Shown piece after piece: positions 1 through 9,171 of a DNA stretch of 64,000 nt. Position 1 is the stretch's first letter; the number at the start of each line of letters is the position of its first letter. Source of the DNA: Azolla caroliniana (Eukaryota; Polypodiophyta); the NCBI GenBank assembly GCA_043228905.1, contig JBHGNT010000010.1, positions 12,524,001-12,588,000 on the forward strand, read 5' to 3'. The notes under the pieces were generated by a model, which ran no database searches, had not been told where the DNA came from, and saw only the letters and a list, made by a program, of their open reading frames with translations. A program made the position numbers and the translations under genes.

Positions 1-311
1 TTATTTAAACCAAACCACTAGAATATTACATTAACTAACTCATTTACTAAATGAATTCCATTGTAGTCTAGTTGGTTCAGATCCATTATTTTTACCCGAG
101 ACTCCTGGGTACAGCAATTGGCATGGGAGAAACTAGATACATCATAGATCTGGTGTTAATATCGCATCAATGGAAACCCTTGAAATTATTAAATCTTATA
201 ACCGAGAGTGTGTTAGAATAATCCTCTGTTTCTCGTTGATGCTTGCGCAATATATAAATATTATTTATTACTAATCAATGATTGCAATATTGAAAAGTAT
301 ACAAGATATAA

Positions 312-383
312 TCCATTCTAGTCTAGTTGGTTAGGATACTAGGCTCTCACTCGAGAGACCCGGGTTCAACACCCGACAATGGA
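312..383 (+). pseudogene. tRNA-Glu(CTC)-like module A, degenerate
   Basis: 72-nt tRNA-Glu-like sequence with anticodon CTC and a good A box. The acceptor has a 7:66 C-C clash, the anticodon stem one mismatch and the T stem one mismatch, so it is probably not a working gene. Confidence 0.6.
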
Positions 384-1173
384 AACGACAATATCATATA
401 TTAAAATTCCGACGCATATCATGTTTTAATTGTTTGATAACTCAAAAACTCAAGATTATGTTTGAAGCATTGATGACAAACTTTCCTCGATCAAGATTGC
501 AAAAATACGCATAGATTGTAGAGTAATAGTGAATTCTCGATCAACATTGCAACATATTTCTTTATTTGAAGCAAAGCACTAGAATATTACATTTAGTAAT
601 TCATTTACTAAAGTAATTTCATTTTAGTCTCCTTGGTTGGGATCCTTGTTTTTTACATGAGACTCCCGGGTACAACAATAGGCATTGGAAAACTAGAGTT
701 GTGGTTATGGTTGTGGTTATTTGGTTGTGGTTATTCGTCAACATTGGTACGACAAATTAGTACACCAGCAATTACAGTTTGGATAACTCTATACAATTTC
801 AAACAATACGCATAGAATACAAAATAATGTTCAACTGTCGACAAGCATTGCACCATGTTTCTCTATTTGTAGCGAAGCACTAGAATAGTACATTGACTAA
901 TTTATTTTCTAAATGAAGTCCATTGTAATCATGTTGCTTGGAATCGTTAATTTCTACTCGAAACGTGCAGGGACAAGTACAGGCACACGAAAAACTAAAT
1001 ACATTATATATCATGAGTTAATGTGGCATAGATAAAAACCCGTGAAATTAATAAATCTTAAAAACGAGAGTGTGTTAGAATAATCCTTTGTTTCTTGTTG
1101 ATGCTTGCGGAACATAGAAATAATATTTATTACTAATCAATGATTACAATATTTAAAAGTGCACAGGATGTGA

Positions 1174-1245
1174 TACAATGTAGTGTAGTTAGTTAGGATA
1201 CTCGGCTCTCACCCGAGAAACTCGGGTTTAATTCCCGGAAATGGA
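1174..1245 (+). pseudogene. tRNA-Glu(CTC)-like module A, GTAGTGTAG subfamily
   Basis: The anticodon arm is perfect and reads CTC, but the acceptor has three mismatches and the T loop begins TTTAATT. The same diagnostic changes recur at 27730 and 45530, so these three form a subfamily. Confidence 0.6.
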
Positions 1246-1556
1246 AACGACAATATCATATATTAAACTTCCGAGGCATATCATGTGTTAATTGTTTGAT
1301 AACTCAAAAACTCAAGACCTAAAGTAGGCATTACAAAAATGTTTTACACCAGACTCCCGGGTAGAACAATTAGCATAGGAAAAACTCGATACATCATAGA
1401 TCATGAGTTAATATGACATCGATAAAAATCGTTGAAATTATTAAATCTTAAAAACCAGAGTGTGTTAGAATAATCCTCAGTTTCTAGTTGATGCTTGCAC
1501 ACTATATAAATATTGTTTATTACTAATCAATTATTGTAATATTAGAAAGTATATGA

Positions 1557-1630
1557 TCCATTGTAGTCAAGTCGGTTAGGATACTCGGCTTTCACCCGAG
1601 AGACCCGGGTTCAACTCCCCCTGCAATCGA
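1557..1630 (+). pseudogene. tRNA-Glu(TTC)-like module A
   Basis: The anticodon loop is CTTTCAC, giving anticodon TTC. Two extra bases in the 3' half of the T stem and an acceptor mismatch spoil the fold. The D arm is also altered (GTCAAGTCGG). Confidence 0.6.
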
Positions 1631-2676
1631 AACGACAACATCATATATTAAATTTCCAACGAGATACTATGTTAACTGTTTGATAACTCAAAAACTCTAG
1701 GCCTAAAATAGATGTTACAATTAACAAAATAATCAATATTATGTTTGAAGGATTGATGACGAACTTTACTTTGATTTTTTTCTCCTAACATGAATTTCTA
1801 AACTTACTCCCATTCTTTGATTAATGGTAAATGTTTCAAATGAAATTGGACAAAACATAATGTTGTTCGAGACAACAAAAAGATGTATATTTGGTTGTGG
1901 TTGTTCGTCAACATTGGTAGGGCAAATTAGTACATCAACAATTATAGTTTGGATAACCCGTATTAATCTCCTGGCAATAGAAAGGACAATATCATATATA
2001 AAATTTTGCGACGCATGTCATGTGTTAACTGTTTGATAACTCAAAAACTCAAGATGTAAAGTAGTTACAATAATGTACAATAAATAAAATGAACTCAAAA
2101 ACTCAAGCTCTAAGGTAGTCATTAGAATAATGTACAATTAACAAAATAATCCAAATTATGTTTGAAGGATTGATAATGAACTTTGATTTTATTTTTTTCT
2201 CCTCACATCAATTTCTAAACTTAATACGAATATTCAATTAATAGTAGAAGTTTCTAATGAAATTTGATAAAACATAATGTGGTTCGCGACAAGGAGAAGC
2301 AATATATTTAGTCGTGGTCATTCCTCAACATTGTTACGACAAATTAGTACACCAACATTGTTTCTTGATTTGAAGTAAAACACTAGAATATTATATTAAC
2401 TAATTCATTTACTAAAAGAATTCCAGTATAGTCTAGTTGGTTCGGATCCTTGTTTTTTACACGAGACTCCCGGGTACAACAATTGGCATGGGAAAAACGA
2501 GATGCATCATTGATCATGAGTTAATATAGCATCGATAAAAACACTGGAAATTATTAAATCTTAAAAATGAGAGTGTGTTACAATAATCCTCAGTTTCATG
2601 TTGCTGCTTGCACAACATATAAATATTATTTATTACTAATCCATGATTGCAATATTAAGAAGTACAGAAGATAGGA

Positions 2677-2748
2677 TCCATTGTAGTCTAGTTCGTTAGG
2701 ATACTCGGCTTTCACCCCAGAGACCCGTGTTCAAATACCGCCAATGAA
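2677..2748 (+). pseudogene. tRNA-Glu(TTC)-like module A
   Basis: Anticodon TTC. The T stem and the 3' acceptor strand are eroded, and the conserved D-loop GG is changed to CG. Confidence 0.55.
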
Positions 2749-3463
2749 AACGAGTATATCATATATTAAATTTCCGGCTCATAGCATGTGTTAACGGTTT
2801 GATAACTCAACACCTAAAGTAGATGTTACAATAATGTAGAATTAAGAAAATAATCAATATTATGTTTGAAGGATTGATGACGAACTTTGCTTTGATATTT
2901 TTTTGCTAACATCAATTTCTAAAGTTAATCCCATTATTCAATAAATAGTAGAGGTTTCAATGAAATTTGACAAAACATTCTGTTGTTTGGGACGAGAAGA
3001 AGCAATATATTCAGTCGTGGTTATTTCTCAACATGGTTACGACAAATTAGTACACTGACAATTATAGTTTGGATGACTTGATAGAATTTCCAAAAATACG
3101 CATAGATTGTATCATAATGGTGAACTCTCGATCAACATTGCACCATATTTCTTTATTTGAAGGAAACCAATAGAATATTACATTAACTAATTCATTTACT
3201 AAATGAATTCCATTGTAGTCTAGTTGGTTCGGAACCTTGTTTTTTACACGAGACTCCCAGGTACAACTATAGGCATTGGCAAAACTAGATACATCATAGA
3301 TGATGACGTAATGTTGCATCGATTAAAACCCTTGAAATTATTAAATCTTAAAAACGAGAGTGTGTTAGAATAATCCTCAGTTTCTCGTTGTTGCTTGCAC
3401 AATATATAAATATTATTTACTACTAATCAATGATTGCAATCTTAAAAACTACACAAGATGTGA

Positions 3464-3535
3464 ACCATTGTAGTCTAGTTGGTTTGGATACTCAGTTCTC
3501 ACACGAGAAACCCGGGTTCAACTACTTGCAATGAA
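3464..3535 (+). pseudogene. tRNA-Glu(CTC)-like module A
   Basis: The A box and B box cores are present. The anticodon stem and T stem each carry mismatches. It lies 787 bp after the module at 2677 and 786 bp before the one at 4250, which gives the clean repeat period. Confidence 0.55.
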
Positions 3536-4682
3536 AACAACAATATCATATATTAAATTTTCGACGCATATCATTTGTTAACAGTTTGATAACTGAAAAA
3601 CTCAAGACCTAAAGTAGGTGTTACAATTAATAAAATAATCAATATTATGTTTGAAGTATTGATGATGTACATTCCTTTAATTTTTCTCTCCTAACATCAA
3701 TTTCTAAACTTAATCACATTATTCGATTAATGGTATAGATTTCGAATGAAATTGCACCAAACATTATGTTTTTCGGGAGAACAAGAAGCAGTACATTCAG
3801 TTGTGGCTATTCCTAAACATTGTTACGATAAATTAGTACACCAACAATTATAGTTTTAATAATTTGATAGAATTTCAAAAAATACGCATAGATTGCAAAA
3901 TATTGGTCAACTGTCGACAAGCATTGCACCATGTTTCTTTATTTGTAGCAAAGCACTAGAATAGTACATTAACTAATTCATTTACTCAATGAATTCCATT
4001 GTAATCAAGTTGCCTCGACTCGTTGATTTTTGCCCAAGATGCGTGGGTACAAGCACAAGCATAGGAAAAACTAGATACATCATAGATCATGAGTTAATTT
4101 GGCAACGATAAAAACCCATGAAATTATTAAATCTTAAAAACGAGAGTGTGGTAGAATAATCCTCTGTTTCTCATTGATGCTTGCGCAATATATGAATATT
4201 ATTTATTACTAATCAATGATTGCAATATTAAAAAGTGCACAAGATGTGATCCATTGTAGTCTAGTTGGTTAGAATCCTTGGCTCTCACACGAGAGACCCA
4301 GGTTCAACTCCTGCGAATAGATTGCACCAACAATTATAGTTTGGATAACTTGATACAATTTCAAACAAACGCATAGATTGAAAAATAATGGTCAACTATA
4401 GTAAAGCACTAGAATATTACATTAACTAATTCATTTACTAAATAAATTCCACTATAGTTTAGTTGGTTCAGACTCCCGGGTACAACAATTGGCATTGGAA
4501 AAACTAGATACATCATAGATCATGAGTTAATATCGCATCGATAAAAACCCTTGAAATTATTAAATCTTAAAAACGAGAGTGTGTGTGAATAATCCTCAAT
4601 TTCTCGTTCATACTTGCGCAATATATAAATATTATTTATTACTAATCAATGATTGCAATATTAAAAACTACACTAGATATGA

Positions 4683-4754
4683 TCCATTGTATTCTAGTTG
4701 GTTAGGATACTTGGCTTTCACCCGAGAGACCCGGGTTTAACTCCCGGCAATGGA
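4683..4754 (+). tRNA. tRNA-Glu(TTC)-like module, cloverleaf nearly intact
   Basis: The acceptor stem TCCATTG/CAATGGA is perfect. The anticodon stem has one G-U pair, the loop CTTTCAC gives TTC, and the T stem CCGGG/CCCGG is perfect. Oddities are T at position 10 in the A box and T instead of C at T-loop position 56, which weakens the B box (GGTTTAACTCC). It is likely a satellite-borne derivative and may not be transcribed. Confidence 0.5.
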
Positions 4755-5394
4755 AACGACAATATCTATATAAAATTTCCAATGTATATCATGTGTTAAT
4801 TGTTTGATAACTCAAAAAGTCAAGCTCTAAAGTAGTTGTTATAATAATGTACAGTTAACAAAATAATCAATATTATGTTTGAAGGATTGATGACGAACTT
4901 TGCTTTGATTTTTTTCTCCTAACATCAATTTCTAAACTTAATCTCATTTTTCAATTAATAGTATAGGTTTCAAATGAAATTTGACAAAACATTATGTTGT
5001 TCGCGAAAAGGAGAAGCAGTATATTTAGTTGTGGTTATTCCTCAACATTATTACGACAAACTAGTACACCAAGAATTATAGTTTTGGATAACTTGATACA
5101 ATTTCTAACAATACGCATAGATTGAAAAATAATAGTCAACTGTCGATGATCATTGCACAATGTTTCTTTCTTTGTAACAAAGGACTAGAATGGTACATTA
5201 GCTAATTCAATTACTAAATGAATTCCATTGTAATCAAGTTGCCTCGCATCCTTGCTGTTTTACTTGACACGCTCGGGTACAAGTAGATATATCATATATC
5301 ATGAGTTAATGTGGCATCGATAAAAACCCTTGCAAGTATTAAATCTTAAAAATGATAGTGTGTTAGAATAATTGTCAGTTTTTCGTTGATGGTT

Positions 5395-5398
5395 GCGC
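5395..5398 (+). other. E1 target site duplication, left copy
   Basis: GCGC here is repeated at 12470-12473 on the far side of E1. The uninterrupted satellite reads TTGCGCAATATATAAA at the same place, so these four bases are the duplicated target. Ty3/gypsy elements usually duplicate 4-5 bp. Confidence 0.7.
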
Positions 5399-5504
5399 TG
5401 TCGTAGTGTATTCCACACACTACGTGAAAACCATAAAATAATATATCCGATTTTAGATACATATAAATAAATAAATAATATATCAAAAGAATTTATCACG
5501 TGCA

Positions 5505-5566
5505 TAGGGCAGGATTCGAACCATGCACCTCCGCGTAGGTAAACCCCAACTTTACCATTGCAATAA
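5505..5566 (-). promoter_or_regulatory. Antisense tRNA-like segment in E1 5' LTR
   Basis: On the minus strand GGTTCGAATCC (5522-5512) matches the Pol III B box exactly. A weaker A-box-like TTGCAATGG (5563-5555) lies about 41 nt upstream, which is normal tRNA spacing. T-stem pairing is poor, so this is a tRNA-derived relic or internal-promoter mimic and not a gene. Confidence 0.5.
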
Positions 5567-5821
5567 ATTATCTTTAGTGTTATAAATATAGATTTAATAC
5601 ATATAAGACCTTTATTTACACATACCTTTATTAAAAGGTAAAAATCATGTATTCTTTAGAGTGTGAATATTTTATTTACACGTGCCATTAAAAGTGACTC
5701 ATGCACGTCTAGTGTGCATGAGCTCTATATTTAGGAAATGACAAAGCATCACATGCACATTTAGTGTGCATGGACACTTTAGGTGAAAAAGCATGAAGCC
5801 ATGCTTAGCCTCTTCCATCTT

Positions 5822-5828
5822 TATATAA
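5822..5828 (+). promoter_or_regulatory. E1 TATA box
   Basis: TATATAA followed by a purine-rich leader, in the middle of the LTR where a Pol II promoter for the genomic RNA is expected. The same box is at 12187-12193 in the 3' LTR. Confidence 0.6.
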
Positions 5829-6108
5829 GGAGGAGAGAAATATGTATAAGGTTGTTGATTAATATAGAAGAATTGATCAATCTAATATATTCGTGGGATT
5901 CACGAATTTTGCCATCTAAATTACTCTTATAATCTAAATATTGTTTTAAAATAAACTAAACTCGTGGGCTTATCGAGATTACTATCTTACTTCTCTTCCT
6001 ATTATTCATAACTAGCCTTAAGTTGTATTCCTCTTCCTCCTAGTCCAAAACCTCGGCGGTTCCCACCCGACTCACGCAACGATCCGAAGCCGAAGGGCTC
6101 GACACAGT

Positions 6109-6124
6109 TGGTGAACCCGACGTG
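6109..6124 (+). promoter_or_regulatory. E1 primer binding site, tRNA-Trp type
   Basis: TGGTGAACCCGACGTG starts four bases after the 5' LTR. It is the reverse complement of the 3' end of plant tRNA-Trp with CCA added (CACGTCGGGTTCACCA), as I recall that tRNA. Minus-strand DNA synthesis would start here. Most plant LTR elements use initiator tRNA-Met, so this primer is uncommon. Confidence 0.7.
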
Positions 6125-6142
6125 AAAACGGGTGGCAAGGAG

Positions 6143-6821
6143 ATGGAAAATCAACCGGAGGCTAGCAACATGATGATGATGTTCGAGCGCATGCTACAAG
6201 AACAACGAAACGGGCAATTCAGTGGAGCGGCTCGTGCAACGAAACGGGCAATTCAACGGGAAAGACGTGTCTCGGTATCTTTGGGACTACAAGGCGGAGA
6301 TGCTACGGTGCGGAATATCGGAAGGACTGCAAGTGACGTCCTTCAACCGGGTGGCGACCGACGGGCTTCAAGCAAGCATCCATGGGCTACGACAGCAAAA
6401 TCCGACATGGGAGGCGTTTGAAGTAGAGCTAAACAGGACGTTCGCCATCGAGGATTCGTCCAAGGCGACGCGAAGGGGATTTGAAGATTGGGTGGAGACG
6501 CCGGACAAGGGATTGAAGGTCGTTGATGTGTTTTCGGCATTCGAAAGCCAGTTCGGGAGGTTGTCCGCGAGAGATCAAGCTATCCTCGTACCGGACAAGG
6601 TGATCATGTTCTTGCGAGCGCCGTGGACATCCAGGACCGGAAAGATCTCGGAGTGCTCTTGGAGGACACGACCACGGAGAGAGGCCTCACTGAAACATGG
6701 GAAAGCGTGCGGGATATCGTCGCGTGATACACGAAGAGGGGGCAATGGCTTGCCAACGAGGAAAAGAGGGTTTCGGAACCGATTCCGAAACCGAGAACCG
6801 GATTGGAAGACCATCAACTGA
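6143..6821 (+). pseudogene. gag: E1 gag, capsid part (broken)
   Basis: A likely start ATG at 6143 opens a reading frame that is thrown out of frame by a 34-bp tandem duplication (CAACGAAACGGGCAATTCA at 6203 and again at 6237). The capsid-like protein continues in the next frame from about 6222, with a helix-rich region containing a WEAFEVEL motif. That frame fails at about 6620, where another single-base shift moves the coding sense into the frame used downstream. No domain can be assigned from sequence alone; gag is inferred from its position after the primer site and before the zinc knuckle. Confidence 0.7.
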
Positions 6822-7336
6822 GGGCTCGAGAGAGTACAACTGAGAAGGGGATTGATGCATCTACGGTGGAGCAACTATTGAAGGAGATGGAGAATCTGAA
6901 GATCGCGATGGTGAAGAAGTCGGATGACCGCCCCACAAGCTCCAAGTATACGGACCGACGGTGCATATGGTGCGATAGCGCCGAACACGATCGGAGGGAT
7001 TGCGACGAGCATAAGGAGGCGCTATGGCGGGATCTCATCTACTACGAGGGAAACCGGATTCATTCGATGGACTCTCGGAAGCCTCTCCGACCGAACTTCC
7101 GGAAAGGCGGCATGAAGAAGGTGCTCGAGGAGGAATTGGCGGCAAGAAGCAACTATGCGACAACCGCGGGAATATGTGTCGGGGAGTCATCGAGAGCAAA
7201 GACGTCTTTTTGGCCGGAAGTTCTAGAAAACACCGAGAAAACCGACTCTAACGAGATCCGAAGCACCGCGGAAGGCGTCCGGGAAGCTACGGGATGGGAG
7301 TGCTCTGTCGACAAGAATAGCGTATACGCCCTATGA
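6728..7336 (+). pseudogene. gag: E1 gag, nucleocapsid part with zinc knuckle
   Basis: This frame continues gag downstream of an in-frame TGA at 6725-6727. It carries a CX2CX4HX4C zinc knuckle (CIWCDSAEHDRRDC, encoded near 6964-7005), typical of retroviral nucleocapsid and able to bind genomic RNA. A predicted coiled-coil-like stretch (EQLLKEMENLK) precedes it. The frame stops at TGA 7334-7336, and the same frame then runs on into the protease, so that stop looks like a secondary nonsense mutation or a read-through site. Confidence 0.8.
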
Positions 7337-8176
7337 CAATTGCATAAGGTGTATGTGGACGAGAAACGACGACGCACGGAGGATGCGGCCGGGCCATCAA
7401 AGATACCGGAAAGCTGGAACTCCGGAGGTAAGGGAAAAGAAAAGGCGACTCCGGCATTCAAGCTCGCCTCGGACATAGAACAACAAACCGACTTGAAAAG
7501 AGTGTTCGAGGAAAAAATCTTGGATAGCCGAGTAGATTTCTCGCTTCGGGAGCTACTCGGAATAGCAAAGAAGGAGTTCCACGATCTTCTCGTGGATCTC
7601 GTGAAGCGAAAAAGACAAAGTACGGAGGAAAATGCTCCAAGGGTGAATGCGAACACCGTTTTAATGATCGACACCGAAGTGGAGGACGAAATTCCGAACT
7701 CCCACTATACAAGGCCACATTGGGCACGCGCGACTACGGAGACTCCGGTCCGAATCGGCAACATCAAAGAACCCGTGCTAGCATTGATTGATCACGGATC
7801 GGAGATCAACTTGATGTCCAAGGAGTTCTACCGGAAGGGGAAGTGGCCTATTAACACCAACCATGGATGGAAGATTCGGGCGGCCACCAAAGCAACGGAA
7901 GATCTATTTGCGGCTTGTCCGGATGTGACGGTGAAGATCGGGGATGTCGAGATCGACCAAAATTTCTTCGTGCAAGATGAGGTTTCACATTCCGTCATCC
8001 TCGGCCAACCCTTTATTACGGCATCACGGATGGAGACGAAGGTGCTCGATAGCGGTGCGGCTTTTGCGCGAATTCGGAGCCAAAACGGTGGAAAATCCGT
8101 CCAATTCCTAACGGTGCCGGCAAATCACGAAAGGAACAAGAGGGAACTCTTGTCCCAAGTGAGAATGGATTTTTAA
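7337..8176 (+). pseudogene. pro: E1 aspartic protease region
   Basis: In frame with the preceding gag part. A retropepsin-like fold is suggested by LALIDHGSEINLMS, followed about 80 residues later by SVILGQPFI, the usual second motif (hydrophobic-ILG). The active-site triad reads D-H-G instead of D-S-G or D-T-G. This may be a lineage feature or damage. The protease would cut the gag-pol polyprotein. The frame ends at TAA 8174-8176. Confidence 0.75.
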
Positions 8177-8508
8177 AGCGGACTGTTGCAGAGTGGGGAA
8201 GTGATAGTCCGAGAAGCCCTGATACCCCACACAGGAAGAAAACTCTCGGAGCAAAACATGTACGAATCGCTCTGGATGGGGCATCTACGTACACGACCGT
8301 AACCGGAGGATTGAAGAAAGGATACCGACAAGTGGAGGATAAGTTGCGGTCGGCATCAATAATAAAAGAAGATGAAGAAATCGTGGGGATAGTCGAAGAA
8401 GTGTTCTATGGGAGCACACTACAACGACTTGAAGAGCTTGCAGAAGATAAAAGCCAAGGGAACCGGGTAGTCCCGGTGGAATCGGTCGAGATGTACGAGA
8501 TCATTTAG
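8177..8508 (+). pseudogene. E1 protease-RT linker
   Basis: The stretch between protease and reverse transcriptase. Coding sense persists after the TAA for about 120 bases, then moves to another frame (8311-8508, an acidic stretch ending at TAG 8506-8508). No recognisable domain. Composition matches the flanking pol, so I read it as part of one former polyprotein. Confidence 0.5.
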
Positions 8509-8511
8509 AAA

Positions 8512-9171
8512 ATGGAGCCAGATACGCTCCGCAAAGAAGGAGCAATGGTAAGTACGAAATACAAGACCGTGGAGAAGAAGGTGAAACCGGCTGCGGGACC
8601 ACTACCCGCCGATAGCGAACAAAAGAGGAAAGAAGTCTCGGGAGATCCGACACTTCGGAAGTCCGTGGATATCGGACATGCCTTCACGGATGAGACCCGG
8701 AAGAAACTTCGGATCGGTGGAGGTGGGTTCCTATTACAAAAAGAAGAAGAACGGTTTCGCGAGATGTTGGAGCAATATGGCAAAGCGTTTCCATTTACAT
8801 CAAGGGAGATAGGGTGCGTCGATCCGAGAATAGTGGAGCCGATGGTGATCTTCACGATTGACCATGTACCGTGGAACCTGAAGCCGATTCCGGTGCCACG
8901 AGCGCATATTCCGAAAGTCATTGACTTGCTCAAGGAGAAGGTGGCGATGGGGATTCTAGAGCCATCAACTGCTCCGTACTCAAATCGATGGTTTACGGTT
9001 CCGAAGAAGAATGGGTCACTCCGATTTATCCAAGACTTGCAACCGGTGAATAAGGTCACGATCCGGAACTCGGGAGTCAGTCCGATAGTGGATGAATTTG
9101 CGGAAGCTTTTGCCGGTTGTGCGATATACTCCATCGGAGACCTATACTCGGGTATGACCAATTCCAACTAG
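8512..9171 (+). pseudogene. pol: E1 reverse transcriptase, N-terminal half
   Basis: Ty3-type RT fingers and palm: a conserved run with ILEPSTAPYSNRWF, PKKNGSLRFIQDLQPVN and a first catalytic-aspartate region IYSIGDLYSG. It lies directly downstream of the linker in the same frame after TAG 8506-8508. A one-base deletion at about 9153, inside the SGYDQF motif, forces termination at 9171 and moves the rest of RT into the next frame. Confidence 0.88.

Larger units (their letters stand above)
1..5398. repeat. tRNA-Glu macrosatellite, block 1
   Basis: Tandem AT-rich units with a typical period of 786-796 bp, shortened in places by deletions. Each unit holds a tRNA-Glu-like module A, a T6-7 tract about 150 bp after it, and a decayed module B about 550 bp after A. 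A modules start at 312, 1174, 1557, 2677, 3464, 4250 and 4683. B modules start near 57, 618, 919, 2423, 3207, 3990, 4447 and 5221. Open frames here (for example 633-815 and 1824-2036) are read-throughs of the repeat with no conserved protein signal. The block ends where E1 begins. No other gene is seen. Confidence 0.9.
5399..6104 (+). mobile_element. E1 5' LTR (706 bp)
   Basis: Begins TGTCGTAGTG and ends CTCGACA. It pairs with the LTR at 11765-12469, with about 14 substitutions and one indel by eye (near 98% identity), which suggests a fairly recent insertion. The first 30 bp hold an inverted repeat (GTAGTGT, 7-bp loop, ACACTAC). Two copies of a TAGTGTGCAT motif near 5710 and 5761 could be enhancer repeats. 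A TATATAA box is at 5822-5828. Confidence 0.93.
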
